DNA of 64,000 bases from NCBI RefSeq assembly GCF_025465935.1, contig NZ_JANLNV010000009.1, forward strand, positions 1 through 64,000. The letters run 5' to 3'. Positions 16,146 to 25,729 of the stretch are shown one piece after another. The notes beneath the pieces were generated by a model. The model ran no database searches. It saw only the letters and a program-made list of their open reading frames with translations, and was not told where the DNA came from. The first letter of the stretch is position 1. Each line of letters begins with the position of its first letter. The stretch is from Pseudomonas sp. 7P_10.2_Bac1. GTDB lineage: Bacteria > Pseudomonadota > Gammaproteobacteria > Pseudomonadales > Pseudomonadaceae. Made by a program: the position numbers and the translations under genes.

Positions 16146-18275
16146 TTACAGCTCGAACTCCGATTGCAGAGCGGCTCGCACACAATACAGGACGCCTTCT
16201 GGGACTCGACCCTTGAACTGTTCGGCAATGCTGGAAACGCTTGGCAACTCGCCCTCGCCGTCCAGGAAGGCATCCTGTACTTCTTCCATCAGCTCTTCGG
16301 GCAAGTCCAGTGCTTGTTCCAGCGACAGTTCCTGACGGCCGATGGCTTCCGCCAGCAGGGTGTAGACGTTCTTCTCGGAACACTGCAACTGCCCGGAAAT
16401 CTGCAGCGGGGTCATGCCTGCGCGCGCCAGGCTGATCAGTTCGTGGCGAATGTCCGCGACCACTTTCGGGGTCTCGACCTGCCCGCCCAATACCTCGAGG
16501 AATGCCTCGCCGTAGCGCTCCAGTTTGCGCGCACCGATACCGCTGACTTTGGCCATGTCGGACAACGACGTCGGCTGGCTGCGCAGCATTTCGAGCAGCG
16601 TCGAATCGGGGAAGATGACGTAAGGCGGCACGCCATGCTCTTCGGCCAGCTTGCGGCGCAAGGCGCGCAATGCTTCCCACTGCTCGCGTTCGTCGCCGCG
16701 TACCAGTTGGCTGGCCGGGCTGGCGGAGCTGCTCTTGACCGTAGTTTGCGGCTTGAGCTCACGGCGCAGTTCCAGGGTTACCTCACCGCGCAACAGGGAG
16801 CGGCAGCTATCGTTCAACCGCAATCCGCCGTAGCCTTCGATATCAATGTCAGCCAGACCACGAGCGACCAGTTGGCGGAACAAGGTGCGCCACTCCCCTT
16901 CGGAGCGGGCCTTGCCCAGACCAAAGACCGATAAATGCTGATGGCCCACGCTACGGATTTTTTCGTTCTCGCGACCCAGCAATACGTCGATCAGGTGGCC
17001 CGTGCCATAACGCTGGCCGGTGCGATGAATGGCCGACAACGCCTGACGCGCAGGCTCTGTAGCGTCCCAGGTTTGCACCCCATCGACGCAGTTATCGCAA
17101 TGCCCACAGGGTTGGGGCATGTCTTCATCAAAATAAGCGAGCAAGGTCTGACGGCGGCAGCGGGTTTCTTCGCACAAAGCCAACATCGCGTCGAGCTTGT
17201 GATGCTCCAGACGCTTGTGCCGCTCATCGCCTTCGGAGTTTTGCAGCATTTGCTTGAGCATCACCACGTCCTGCAGACCGTAGGCCATCCACGCATCTGC
17301 CGGCAAGCCATCACGGCCTGCCCGACCGGTTTCCTGGTAATACGCCTCAAGGGATTTGGGCAGGTCCAGGTGCGCGACAAAACGCACATTGGACTTGTCG
17401 ATGCCCATGCCGAAGGCAATGGTCGCCACCATGATCAACCCTTCCTCGATCAGGAAGCGTTTCTGGTTGGCTGCTCGCGTTTCGTTGGGCAGACCGGCGT
17501 GGTAAGGCAAGGCCGGGAAGCCTTGATCGCACAAAAATTGCGCCACTTCGTCGACCTTTTTGCGCGACAGGCAATAGACAATCCCTGCATCGCTGCGCCG
17601 TTCCGAGAGAAACGCCAGCAATTGTTTGCGCGGCTGTTCCTTGGGCACGATGCGATAAAAAATGTTCGGACGGTCGAAACTCGACAAAAAGCGTTCCGCA
17701 TTCTGCAAATGCAGACGGGTGACGATTTCTTCGCGGGTGCGTTTGTCGGCAGTGGCGGTCAGGGCGATGCGCGGAACATGCGGAAACATCTCCGCCAATT
17801 GACCCAATTGCAGGTATTCCGGGCGGAAGTCATGCCCCCATTGCGACACACAATGCGCTTCGTCGATGGCAAACAGCGCAATATCGAGGCTCTGCAAAAA
17901 CGCCATCATGCGCGGCTGCACCAGACGCTCGGGCGCCAGGTACAGCATTTTGACTTCGCCACGGCGAATCCGGCTGGCCAGGTCACGCTGCTGATCGGCG
18001 CTCAGGGTCGAGTTCAAGGAAGCCGCGGCCACGCCCAGTTCTTCCAGCGTGGCGACCTGATCGTCCATCAAGGCAATCAACGGCGAGACCACCACCGCCA
18101 GACCGTCACGCAACAGCGCCGGGACTTGGAAGCACAAGGACTTGCCGCCGCCGGTGGGCATCAGCACCAAAGCGTCGCCACCACTGGCCACGCGCTCAAT
18201 GATCTCACCCTGGCGGCCACGGAAACTGTCGTAGCCGAAGATGTCTTTGAGTACGCGTTGAGCCTGTTCGAGCAT
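16146..18275 (-). CDS. recQ: ATP-dependent DNA helicase RecQ
   Basis: A 709-residue 3'-5' DNA helicase of the RecFOR pathway. Motif I is [17 protein letters not shown], motif [19 protein letters not shown], and motif [12 protein letters not shown]. The zinc site is formed by CEETRCRRQ and CGHCDNC, followed by the RQC winged helix and an HRDC domain (about 530-600). A further C-terminal region of about 100 residues resembles a helix-turn-helix repeat ([21 protein letters not shown]). The ATG at 18275 gives the canonical start [20 protein letters not shown]; the longer frame has no support. Confidence 0.96.
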   Translation of the reverse strand: MLEQAQRVLKDIFGYDSFRGRQGEIIERVASGGDALVLMPTGGGKSLCFQVPALLRDGLAVVVSPLIALMDDQVATLEELGVAAASLNSTLSADQQRDLASRIRRGEVKMLYLAPERLVQPRMMAFLQSLDIALFAIDEAHCVSQWGHDFRPEYLQLGQLAEMFPHVPRIALTATADKRTREEIVTRLHLQNAERFLSSFDRPNIFYRIVPKEQPRKQLLAFLSERRSDAGIVYCLSRKKVDEVAQFLCDQGFPALPYHAGLPNETRAANQKRFLIEEGLIMVATIAFGMGIDKSNVRFVAHLDLPKSLEAYYQETGRAGRDGLPADAWMAYGLQDVVMLKQMLQNSEGDERHKRLEHHKLDAMLALCEETRCRRQTLLAYFDEDMPQPCGHCDNCVDGVQTWDATEPARQALSAIHRTGQRYGTGHLIDVLLGRENEKIRSVGHQHLSVFGLGKARSEGEWRTLFRQLVARGLADIDIEGYGGLRLNDSCRSLLRGEVTLELRRELKPQTTVKSSSASPASQLVRGDEREQWEALRALRRKLAEEHGVPPYVIFPDSTLLEMLRSQPTSLSDMAKVSGIGARKLERYGEAFLEVLGGQVETPKVVADIRHELISLARAGMTPLQISGQLQCSEKNVYTLLAEAIGRQELSLEQALDLPEELMEEVQDAFLDGEGELPSVSSIAEQFKGRVPEGVLYCVRAALQSEFEL

Positions 18276-18547
18276 AGAAACTCCAGAAATCGCCGAAACA
18301 CCCCTGCGCCAGTGGACCCGGCGCGGCCGCAAGCCTCGTGTAAAAGCTCGGGCGCAGAGCGCTGGACCCGCTGTACTGAGCACAGGGCATCACAAAACGC
18401 GGCAGTATACCCGAGCACTCCATCGTGCAGGGTGCTGTGATTGCAGTACCGATCACCGGGAAGTGATGGCAAATGTGCTCAACGACTGGCTTGGGCGCTC
18501 AAGAAAGCCTAGAATTCAGTATTGTTTATTTTCTAGGTAGTCCCTTA
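18276..18547. other. recQ / yecA-family divergent intergenic region
   Basis: This 272-bp region contains no gene I can support. Open frames crossing it are extensions of neighbouring genes. I could not assign a convincing promoter pair, though AT-rich sequence (about 18510-18535) just before the plus-strand start is a plausible location. Confidence 0.5.
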
Positions 18548-19135
18548 ATGTCCTTCGCTGAGCAACTAACCCGCCTGCAAGCCTTTCTCGACGCTGACGA
18601 GCTGCATGACGAGGCGCTGGACTACGTCGCCACTCACGGCTACCTGACTGCCCTTTCCATCTGTTCTGAGGAAGTCCCGGAGCGTGAATGGATCGATGCC
18701 ATTTTCTCCGAAACCCCAGATTACAAGGACGAGGCGCAACGCGCCGAGATCGAAGGCACCCTGGTAAAACTCAAGGAGCACATCGCTCGCCAACTGGCTT
18801 CCGATGAAGAGTTCGAACTGCCGTGCGACCTGGACCTGGGCGATGAGCCAGACGAGTCTGATCTGCGCGGCTGGTGCATCGGCTTCATGGAAGGCGTATT
18901 CCTGCGTGAAGCCGCCTGGTTCGAAACCGCCGAAGAAGAAGTCAGCGAGATGCTGCTGCCGATCATGGTCGGTTCGGGGTTGTTCGACGACCAGCCTGAA
19001 TTCTCCGATATCGCACAGGACGCCAACCTGATGGACGACATGATCGTCCAGATCCCGGAAGCCCTGACCGCCCTGTTCCTGCTGTGCCACGCACCAGACG
19101 AAAAACCGGCGATTCTCAAGCCGCGTCACCACTGA
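18548..19135 (+). CDS. YecA/YgfB (UPF0149) family protein
   Basis: A 195-residue acidic, helical protein of the UPF0149 family. The signature GWCIGFMEGVFLREAAWF (around residue 112) and the terminal PEALTALFLLCHAPDEKP are characteristic. Many relatives end in a SecA-like zinc motif; this one does not. Function is not established, although P. aeruginosa YgfB affects antibiotic resistance. The ATG at 18548 gives MSFAEQLTRLQAFLD; the upstream extension is untypical. ybaN follows after 4 nt and is probably co-transcribed. Confidence 0.87.
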   Translation: MSFAEQLTRLQAFLDADELHDEALDYVATHGYLTALSICSEEVPEREWIDAIFSETPDYKDEAQRAEIEGTLVKLKEHIARQLASDEEFELPCDLDLGDEPDESDLRGWCIGFMEGVFLREAAWFETAEEEVSEMLLPIMVGSGLFDDQPEFSDIAQDANLMDDMIVQIPEALTALFLLCHAPDEKPAILKPRHH

Positions 19136-19139
19136 TTCA

Positions 19140-19538
19140 ATGCCCACTCCCACGTTCAGCAGCCGTTCGCGGCTGCTGCGCTACGTTCTGTTTGCTATTG
19201 GCTGGCTGAGCGTCGCACTGGGAGTACTGGGTATTTTCCTGCCGGTGTTGCCCACTACCCCCTTTCTTCTATTGGCTGCCGCCTGCTTTGCGCGCAGTTC
19301 TCCGCGCTTTTACCACTGGCTGGTCGAGCATCCTCGCCTGGGGCCATGGATTCGCGACTACCTCGACGGCAACGGTATCCCGCTCAAGGCCAAGGTCTAC
19401 GCCATTGGCTTGATGTGGCTGAGCATCGGGGTGTCCTGCTATCTCGTGCCATTGCCGTGGGCACGAGGGTTCATGCTGCTCAGCGCGATACTGGTAAGCA
19501 TTTATATCCTGCGACAGAAAACCCTGGAAAAACGCTGA
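19140..19538 (+). CDS. ybaN: YbaN family (DUF454) inner-membrane protein
   Basis: A 132-residue protein with an N-terminal double membrane segment (about 15-47) containing GVLGIFLPVLPTTPFLLLAAACFARSSPRF, the DUF454 signature, and a second hydrophobic pair near the C-terminus. Function is unknown. It begins 4 nt after the yecA-family stop. Confidence 0.9.
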   Translation: MPTPTFSSRSRLLRYVLFAIGWLSVALGVLGIFLPVLPTTPFLLLAAACFARSSPRFYHWLVEHPRLGPWIRDYLDGNGIPLKAKVYAIGLMWLSIGVSCYLVPLPWARGFMLLSAILVSIYILRQKTLEKR

Positions 19539-19544
19539 AGACAT

Positions 19545-19574
19545 AAAGATCACGAGGCGAGTTCGCTCCTACAG
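19545..19574. repeat. Single REP arm
   Basis: AAGATCACGAGGCGAGTTCGCTCCTACAG is one REP arm between convergent ybaN and tapT, without a complete inverted partner. Confidence 0.7.
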
Positions 19575-20174
19575 AGAGCGTTTTAAGACGTGGTTGCGCT
19601 GGTAGGTGTCGGCGCCCATGGCGTCGATTTGCCCCTCGATCAGCGCTTCAAACGGACGCAGCAGCGGTGCAAAGGATGCCGGAGCTTCAAGAATGTCCAG
19701 CGCCTGAACGATGGCTTCCACGGTAGACAAGGCCCCAGGCCCCGGCGCCTTGCGCAGACGGTAACGGGACACCGCGCCCTCGGGCAGGGTCACTCGCGGC
19801 AGTTGCGCCAGCAACGGGTTAAGGTGCAGCAGTTTGCGCGCCTTGCGCCACGTACCATCGGGCACCACCAGGAGCAGTGGCTGATCCACCGCCATGCCCG
19901 GCTCAAGCAACTGCGCGCCCTCCCCCGGAAACAACAACCGCGCCTGATACCCCGGCACGTTGAGCAGCGTGGACAAATCCTCGAACACTTCGCCCACCCG
20001 CAACTCGGCATGGGTCAAGCCCAGGGCGGCCAGCCGCGCGGTGTTCAATGCATGATTGACCTCACTCGGGTGTTGCAACAGCAAGACGCGGGTGCGGCTG
20101 TCCAATTGCGGGATCAAGGCGCACAAGCAGTGCGTTTGCGGGCGCAAGCAACGAGGGCATTGGGCACGGGACAT
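19569..20174 (-). CDS. tapT: tRNA-uridine aminocarboxypropyltransferase (DTW domain)
   Basis: A 201-residue DTW-domain enzyme that transfers the 3-amino-3-carboxypropyl group of SAM to a tRNA uridine (acp3U47). The N-terminal zinc cluster CPRCLRPQTHCLCALIP, the HPSEVNHALNTARLA segment, the DTW motif variant PDGTWRKARKL and SRYRLRKAPGPGALSTVEA are all present. The ATG at 20174 has a plausible AAGAG site; a TTG seven codons upstream is an alternative. It lies 17 nt downstream of the lysR-type gene and may share its transcript. Confidence 0.92.
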   Translation of the reverse strand: MSRAQCPRCLRPQTHCLCALIPQLDSRTRVLLLQHPSEVNHALNTARLAALGLTHAELRVGEVFEDLSTLLNVPGYQARLLFPGEGAQLLEPGMAVDQPLLLVVPDGTWRKARKLLHLNPLLAQLPRVTLPEGAVSRYRLRKAPGPGALSTVEAIVQALDILEAPASFAPLLRPFEALIEGQIDAMGADTYQRNHVLKRSL

Positions 20175-20191
20175 AGCGATAACGCTCTTAT

Positions 20192-21085
20192 TCAAGGTTG
20201 ATTTAACTGCGCTTTGAGCAGGTCACGGAAGGTTTGAATCAGCGGCTCGCGGCTACGGCCACGGCGCACGATCATCGAGAATGGCGCCTGATAGCCAAAG
20301 GTGGCGGGCAGCAGCACGCGCAAGTCGCCCTTTTCGACCCATGGTTCGGCGTAATGCTCGGGCAAATAGCCGATGTAGGCGCCAGATAGCACCAGGATCA
20401 GTTGCGCCTCCATACTGTCGACGGTGGCCGCGCTGTGTTTAAAGCCGTGCCGCGCCAGCTCGGCCTGGCTCCAATACCCACGCCCAACCATGCGTTGCTG
20501 GGTGATCACCGGCTCGGGAATTCGTCGCTCGGCGAACAAAGGATGGCGCGTGCTGCAATACAACCAGTGCTGCTCGCGGTACAGGGGCTGGTAGACCAGC
20601 CCGCTCATGCGCGAGGAAAACGCCCCGATGGCCAGATCCAGCCGATTGTCTTGCACCCCGAGCTGTAGCTCATACGGGCTCATCACGGACAGGTGCAAGT
20701 GCACCGCCGGATGTTCCTGGCTGTAAGCGCCAATGGCCTCGGCAAAGGGCAAGGCTTTATCGCTGACCGTTGAATCGATCACGCCCAGGTTCAGGGTGCC
20801 GCGCAGCTCACCCTTTAGCGCAGCCGCGTATTGCTCGAAGCCTTCCAGCTCGCCCAACAGACGCAAGGTTTCCTGATGAAACAACTCGCCCTTGCTGGTC
20901 AGACTGAACCCACCGCGGCCACGGTGGCACAACACCAGACCCAGATTGGCCTCCAACTGGCTCATGTAGGTGCTGATGGCCGAAGTCGACAGGTTGAGCT
21001 CCTGCTGCGCAGTGGCAAACCCCTGATGCCTGACCACGCTGGCAAAGATTCGTAATAGTTTTAGATCGGGTAAAGCGTTGGCCAT
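20192..21085 (-). CDS. gbuR: LysR family regulator of guanidinobutyrase (GbuR-like)
   Basis: A 297-residue LysR-type regulator. The N-terminal helix-turn-helix spans about residues 20-40 (GFATAQQELNLSTSAISTYM), followed by the usual linker and periplasmic-binding-like sensor domain. It is divergent from the guanidinobutyrase gene, the same arrangement as gbuR-gbuA in P. aeruginosa, so it most likely activates gbuA in response to 4-guanidinobutyrate. The assignment rests on context and recalled similarity, not on a visible ligand site. Confidence 0.85.
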   Translation of the reverse strand: MANALPDLKLLRIFASVVRHQGFATAQQELNLSTSAISTYMSQLEANLGLVLCHRGRGGFSLTSKGELFHQETLRLLGELEGFEQYAAALKGELRGTLNLGVIDSTVSDKALPFAEAIGAYSQEHPAVHLHLSVMSPYELQLGVQDNRLDLAIGAFSSRMSGLVYQPLYREQHWLYCSTRHPLFAERRIPEPVITQQRMVGRGYWSQAELARHGFKHSAATVDSMEAQLILVLSGAYIGYLPEHYAEPWVEKGDLRVLLPATFGYQAPFSMIVRRGRSREPLIQTFRDLLKAQLNQP

Positions 21086-21108
21086 GTATGACTCACTTTT
21101 CACTGCAG

Positions 21109-21170
21109 CCGCGAGCTTATCTCGCGCTCATCTCAAGCTCAAAAGGTCGCGAGACAAGCACGCTCCTCCA
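21109..21170. repeat. REP pair within the gbuR-gbuA intergenic region
   Basis: GCGAGCTTATCTCGCG and GTCGCGAGACAAGCACGCTCC are diverged REP arms in inverted orientation. Unusually, this pair lies between divergent genes rather than at 3' ends. Confidence 0.75.
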
Positions 21171-21216
21171 CGTGGCGCGCATATTTTAGGCTCGGAGTCT
21201 AACTCGGGACCTTGGA

Positions 21217-21240
21217 TTAGTTTAGAAAAATCTGAACTAA
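21217..21240. promoter_or_regulatory. Candidate GbuR operator
   Basis: TTAGTTTAGA-AAAA-TCTGAACTAA is a 10-bp inverted repeat with one mismatch, in the gbuR-gbuA intergenic region and containing T-N11-A arrangements typical of LysR sites. It lies 85 nt upstream of the gbuA start. Confidence 0.6.
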
Positions 21241-21324
21241 GTATTTGCCCATAGAGATTCTTCCCGCCGCCCGCCTTTCGCAGAATCGACCGCAATAACC
21301 ACAACAAACGACGAGGTCTTTCCC

Positions 21325-22275
21325 GTGGATAAAATTCTTCACCAGCCACTGGGCGGCAATGAAATGCCACGCTTCGCCGGCATTGCTACCATGATGCGCC
21401 TGCCCCACGTGCAATCCGCTGCCGGTCTGGACGCTGCCTTTGTTGGTGTGCCCCTGGATATCGGAACATCATTGCGTGCAGGCACCCGCTTCGGCCCTCG
21501 CGAAATCCGCGCCGAATCCGTGATGATCCGCCCATACAACATGGCCACTGGCGCTGCCCCTTTCGACTCGCTGTCGGTCGCGGATATCGGCGACGTGGCA
21601 ATCAACACCTTCAACCTGCTGGACGCCGTGCGCATCATCGAAGAGGCCTACGATGACATTCTCGAGCACAACGTGATCCCGTTGACGCTGGGTGGCGACC
21701 ACACCATTACCCTGCCGATCCTGCGCGCTATCCATAAAAAGCACGGCAAGGTAGGCCTGGTGCATATCGATGCCCACGCCGATGTAAACGATCACATGTT
21801 CGGCGAAAAAATTGCCCACGGCACCACGTTCCGTCGCGCCGCCGAAGAAGGCTTGCTGGACTGCGACCGTGTCGTGCAAATCGGTTTGCGCGCCCAGGGC
21901 TACACCGCTGAAGACTTCAACTGGAGCCGCAAACAAGGTTTTCGTGTGGTTCAGGCCGAAGAGTGCTGGCACAAATCGCTGGAACCACTGATGGCAGAAG
22001 TCCGCGAAAAAGTCGGCAACGGCCCGGTTTACCTGAGCTTTGACATTGACGGGATTGACCCTGCCTGGGCACCTGGCACCGGCACCCCGGAAATTGGCGG
22101 CCTGACCACCATTCAAGCCATTGAAATCATTCGCGGCTGCCAAGGCCTCGACCTGATTGGTTGCGATCTGGTAGAAGTCTCGCCGCCCTACGACACCACC
22201 GGTAATACCTCACTGTTAGGCGCGAACTTGCTGTACGAAATGCTCTGCGTCTTGCCCGGCGTAGCCCATCGCTGA
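21325..22275 (+). CDS. gbuA: Guanidinobutyrase (ureohydrolase family)
   Basis: A 316-residue Mn-dependent ureohydrolase that splits 4-guanidinobutyrate into GABA and urea, a step of arginine catabolism. Metal ligands are visible in LGGDHTITLP, HIDAHADVND and SFDIDGIDPAWAPGTG. The N-terminus DKILHQPLGGNEMPRFAGIATMM and RPYNMATGAAPFDSL match P. aeruginosa GbuA as I remember it much better than the paralogue GpuA. The start is GTG 21325 after a GAGG site. It leads a plus-strand cluster with a small NTF2-like gene and two transporters. Confidence 0.9.
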   Translation: MDKILHQPLGGNEMPRFAGIATMMRLPHVQSAAGLDAAFVGVPLDIGTSLRAGTRFGPREIRAESVMIRPYNMATGAAPFDSLSVADIGDVAINTFNLLDAVRIIEEAYDDILEHNVIPLTLGGDHTITLPILRAIHKKHGKVGLVHIDAHADVNDHMFGEKIAHGTTFRRAAEEGLLDCDRVVQIGLRAQGYTAEDFNWSRKQGFRVVQAEECWHKSLEPLMAEVREKVGNGPVYLSFDIDGIDPAWAPGTGTPEIGGLTTIQAIEIIRGCQGLDLIGCDLVEVSPPYDTTGNTSLLGANLLYEMLCVLPGVAHR

Positions 22276-22284
22276 GGCCCGCCC

Positions 22285-22710
22285 ATGAACGCACACGATG
22301 AAGTATTGAGTGCTGCGGCACAGTTGGTATCTGCCTTCGCCCGTAATGACCGCGAGGCTTATTTCGGCGCCTTCAGCGCAGATGCCAGCTTTGTGTTTTA
22401 CACCTTGCCCGAACCGCTGCTGAGTCGCGACGCCTACCAGGTGTTGTGGGACAGCTGGCGGCAGGAGCAAGGGTTCGAGGTGCTTTCGTGTACCTCGAGC
22501 AACGCTTTTGTCAGCCTGCAAGGTGACGTGGCGATTTTTGTGCATGACGTGGCCACCGAGCTGCGCATGCAAGGGGAGCAGTACTTTAGCCAGGAGCGCG
22601 AGACCATTGTCTTTAAAAGACAAGAACCCCGCGCACAAGAACAAAAAGGCCTTTGGCTGGCCTGTCACGAACATTTATCCGCGATGCCGGAAAGGCTGCC
22701 CTCCCCTTAG
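22285..22710 (+). CDS. NTF2-like / SnoaL-like domain protein
   Basis: A 141-residue alpha-plus-beta-barrel protein of the NTF2-like superfamily, seen from NDREAYFGAFSADASFVFYTLPE near the N-terminus and the paired strands ending in RERETIVFKR-like sequence. These folds are enzymes or small-ligand binders. It starts 9 nt after gbuA, so it is probably co-expressed; a homologue occupies the same place in P. aeruginosa (PA1420, from memory). A role in guanidinobutyrate metabolism is only inferred. Confidence 0.82.
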   Translation: MNAHDEVLSAAAQLVSAFARNDREAYFGAFSADASFVFYTLPEPLLSRDAYQVLWDSWRQEQGFEVLSCTSSNAFVSLQGDVAIFVHDVATELRMQGEQYFSQERETIVFKRQEPRAQEQKGLWLACHEHLSAMPERLPSP

Positions 22711-22731
22711 CCAATGTGATCGGAGATGATC

Positions 22732-24243
22732 ATGAATAATAAAAACAACCAAAATAGTGTGCGTCAAATTGAAACCCACGGAGTCGAACAGATTCCGGAC
22801 AACGAGCGCAGTGCCAAGCCCAGCGACCTGTTCAGGCTGATCTTCGGCGGCGCCAATACCTTTGCCACTGCAGTGCTGGGCAGTTTCCCCGTACTGTTTG
22901 GCTTGTCGTTTCAAGCCGGTGTCTGGGCCATTGTGCTTGGTGTACTGCTGGGCTCGGTGATTCTGGCGCCGATGGGCCTGTTCGGGCCGATCAATGGCAC
23001 CAGTAACGCCGTATCTTCCGGGGCACACTTCGGTGTGCACGGGCGGATTGTTGGCTCATTCCTTTCCTTGCTGACCGCCATCGCCTTCTTCTCACTGTCT
23101 GTGTGGAGTTCAGGGGATGCGTTGATCGGCGGGGCCAAGCGCATGATTGGCCTTCCAGAAAGCGACCTCAGCCTGGGCCTGGCCTATGGCCTGTTCGCGA
23201 TTCTGGTGCTGACCGTATGCATCTATGGCTTCCGGTTCATGCTGTGGGTCAACCGGATTGCCGTGTGGGCCGCCAGCTTGCTGTTTTTACTGGGCATCTT
23301 CGCTTTTGCTCCAGCCTTCGACAGCCATTTCGCAGGCACTGTAGCAATGGGCCAGACCGGCTTTTGGGCAGCCTTTATTGGTGCCGCATTGGTCGCGATG
23401 AGCAACCCGATATCCTTCGGTGCGTTCCTCGGTGACTGGTCACGTTATATCCCTCGCCACACCCCAAAGCACCGCATCATGCTGGCCGTGATTGCAGCCC
23501 AAATAGCCACCTTGATCCCGTTTCTGTTTGGCCTGGCCACCGCCACCATCGTCGCGAGCAAGGCGCCGGACTACATCGCTGCCAATAACTACGTTGGCGG
23601 GTTGCTGGCGGTAGCACCGAGCTGGTTTTTCCTGCCGGTTTGCCTGATCGCACTGATTGGCGGCATGTCCACCGGGACTACCTCGCTGTATGGCACCGGG
23701 CTGGATTTATCGAGTGTGTTTCCCCGTGTGTTGTCGCGGGTAAAAGCAACGGTGCTGATTGGTCTGCTGTCGATTGCCTTCATCTTCATAGGACGCTTCG
23801 CCGCGAACCTGGTGCAGAGCGTCTCGACCTTCGCCGTGCTGATCATCACCTGCACCACGCCATGGATGGTGATCATGTTGATCGGCCTGATCGTGCGTCG
23901 CGGGTTCTATTGCCCGGATGACTTGCAGGTGTTCACCCGTGGCGAAAGTGGCGGCCGTTACTGGTTCCATCATGGCTGGAACTGGCGTGGCCTGGGTGCC
24001 TGGATCCCCAGCGCACTGGTTGGCCTGTGCTTCGTCAACCTGCCGGGACAGTTCGTGGGGCCGCTGGGCAATCTGGCCGATGGCATTGATATCAGCTTGC
24101 CAATAACCCTCGGGTTGGCGTCGCTGATGTACCTGGCCTTGCTCAGTCTGTTCCCGGAGCCTGCGCAGGTGTTTGCCCCGCACGACCCACGCAGCACACC
24201 CAAGGCTGCACCCGAAAAACCGGTGATCCCTGAAATCGCCTGA
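22732..24243 (+). CDS. NCS1 family (cytosine/purine/allantoin-type) permease
   Basis: A 503-residue inner-membrane permease with about twelve helices. The N-terminal cytoplasmic part leads into SDLFRLIFGGANTFATAVLG. The NCS1 signature region MSNPISFGAFLGDWSRYIPRHTPKHR is clear. NCS1 members import nucleobases, allantoin or hydantoins; in this cluster the cargo could be a guanidino compound or the urea-cycle-related product. The ATG at 22732 is preceded by GGAG at 22722-22725; the ATG at 22726 overlaps that site and is less likely. Confidence 0.87.
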   Translation: MNNKNNQNSVRQIETHGVEQIPDNERSAKPSDLFRLIFGGANTFATAVLGSFPVLFGLSFQAGVWAIVLGVLLGSVILAPMGLFGPINGTSNAVSSGAHFGVHGRIVGSFLSLLTAIAFFSLSVWSSGDALIGGAKRMIGLPESDLSLGLAYGLFAILVLTVCIYGFRFMLWVNRIAVWAASLLFLLGIFAFAPAFDSHFAGTVAMGQTGFWAAFIGAALVAMSNPISFGAFLGDWSRYIPRHTPKHRIMLAVIAAQIATLIPFLFGLATATIVASKAPDYIAANNYVGGLLAVAPSWFFLPVCLIALIGGMSTGTTSLYGTGLDLSSVFPRVLSRVKATVLIGLLSIAFIFIGRFAANLVQSVSTFAVLIITCTTPWMVIMLIGLIVRRGFYCPDDLQVFTRGESGGRYWFHHGWNWRGLGAWIPSALVGLCFVNLPGQFVGPLGNLADGIDISLPITLGLASLMYLALLSLFPEPAQVFAPHDPRSTPKAAPEKPVIPEIA

Positions 24244-24278
24244 TCGATCATAAAAAAAATAACCGGAGACTCGCCATC

Positions 24279-25658
24279 ATGGCTTTAGATCTAATAGTCG
24301 TCCTTATCTACGCTGCGGCAATGCTGGTGCTGGGTTACTACGGCATGCGCAAGGCAAAAACCCACGAAGAATATCTGGTTGCGGGGCGCAATCTGGGCCC
24401 GACGCTGTACATGGGCACCATGGCTGCCACTGTGCTGGGCGGTGCGTCCACGGTGGGTACGGTACGTTTGGGTTATGTGCACGGGATTTCGGGCTTCTGG
24501 CTGTGCGCGGCACTGGGCTGCGGGATCATCGCGCTCAACCTGTTCCTGGCCAAGCCATTGCTCAAGCTGAAAATCTTTACCGTGACCCAAGTGCTGGAAA
24601 AACGGTACAACCCGATGGCTCGCCAGGCCAGTGCGGTGATCATGCTGGCCTATGCGCTGATGATTGGCGTAACGTCGATCCTGGCCATCGGCACCGTGCT
24701 GGAAGTGCTGTTCGGCCTGCCGTTCTGGGTCTCTGTGCTGCTTGGTGGCGGTGTTGTAGTGGTGTACTCGACCATCGGCGGGATGTGGTCGCTGACCCTG
24801 ACTGACATCGTGCAGTTTGTGATCAAGACCGTAGGCCTGATGTTCGTGCTGCTGCCGATCTGCCTCTACCGTGTCGGTGGTTGGGATGAGCTGGTGAGCA
24901 AACTGCCGGCCTCAGACTTCAACTTCACCAGCATTGGCTGGGAAACCATCGTCACCTACTTCATGATCTACTTCTTCGGCATTTTGATCGGCCAAGACAT
25001 CTGGCAGCGGGTGTTTACCGCTAAAACGGACAAAGTAGCCAAGTACGCCGGTACGTTTGCAGGCTTCTATTGCATCCTTTACGGCCTGACCTGCGCTCTG
25101 ATCGGCATGGCCGCACATGTGTTGATCCCGGATCTGGGCAACGTCAACAACGCATTCGCCGCCATTGTTAAAGTCTCGCTACCGGACGGCATTCGCGGGC
25201 TGGTGATTGCAGCAGCCCTGGCAGCCATGATGTCCACTGCCAGCGCTGGCTTGCTCGCCGCCTCCACCGTCTTGACCGAAGACCTGTTGCCCAAGTTGCG
25301 TGGCGGCAAGCAGTCGAGCCTGAAGATCAACCGCCTGTTCACCTTGCTCACCGGCTTTGTGGTTCTGGCCATCGCGCTGGTGGTCAACGATGTGATCAGC
25401 GCGCTCACGCTGGCCTACAACCTGCTGGTTGGCGGCATGCTGGTGCCATTGATTGGGGCGATTTACTGGAAGCGCGCCACCACGGCAGGCGCCATCAGCA
25501 GCATGAGCCTGGGCTTTATCACGGCACTGGTCTTCATGTTCAAGGATGGTCTGGACGCCAACACGCCTATCTATTACAGCCTGGGCGTAGGCCTCATCAG
25601 CTTTATCGTGGTCAGCCTGCTGGATCGTCGTCCAGCCACATTGGCCAACGCTGCCTGA
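24279..25658 (+). CDS. Sodium:solute symporter family protein
   Basis: A 459-residue transporter of the SSS family with about thirteen membrane helices. It shows the N-terminal YYGMRKAKTHEEYLVAGRNLGP, a hallmark of this family, and GLVIAAALAAMMSTASAGLLAASTVLTEDL, which holds the conserved Na2 site serines. It lies 35 nt after the NCS1 permease with a GGAG ribosome site and ends the gbu cluster before a strong terminator. Uptake of guanidinobutyrate or a related compound is a reasonable inference from context. Confidence 0.88.
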   Translation: MALDLIVVLIYAAAMLVLGYYGMRKAKTHEEYLVAGRNLGPTLYMGTMAATVLGGASTVGTVRLGYVHGISGFWLCAALGCGIIALNLFLAKPLLKLKIFTVTQVLEKRYNPMARQASAVIMLAYALMIGVTSILAIGTVLEVLFGLPFWVSVLLGGGVVVVYSTIGGMWSLTLTDIVQFVIKTVGLMFVLLPICLYRVGGWDELVSKLPASDFNFTSIGWETIVTYFMIYFFGILIGQDIWQRVFTAKTDKVAKYAGTFAGFYCILYGLTCALIGMAAHVLIPDLGNVNNAFAAIVKVSLPDGIRGLVIAAALAAMMSTASAGLLAASTVLTEDLLPKLRGGKQSSLKINRLFTLLTGFVVLAIALVVNDVISALTLAYNLLVGGMLVPLIGAIYWKRATTAGAISSMSLGFITALVFMFKDGLDANTPIYYSLGVGLISFIVVSLLDRRPATLANAA

Positions 25659-25674
25659 TACCCACTTTCTTCAG

Positions 25675-25709
25675 CGGGCGCGACGTCGGAGGTCGTGCCC
25701 GTTTTTTTT
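25675..25709 (+). terminator. Rho-independent terminator of the gbu cluster
   Basis: CGGGCGCGAC/GTCGTGCCCG (one G:T) with a 7-nt loop is followed by eight T residues (25702-25709). Confidence 0.9.
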
Positions 25710-25729
25710 CGGTATCACGCGCTAGCGCT

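Noticed and set aside
16935..18440. Plus-strand ORF of 501 codons opposite recQ
   Set aside because: Antisense shadow of recQ, with histidine/glutamine-rich, family-less translation.
20192..25658. Guanidine (ykkC-type) riboswitch in the gbu locus
   Set aside because: The upstream regions lack the conserved guanidine-riboswitch motifs I can recall; regulation by the LysR gene explains the layout.
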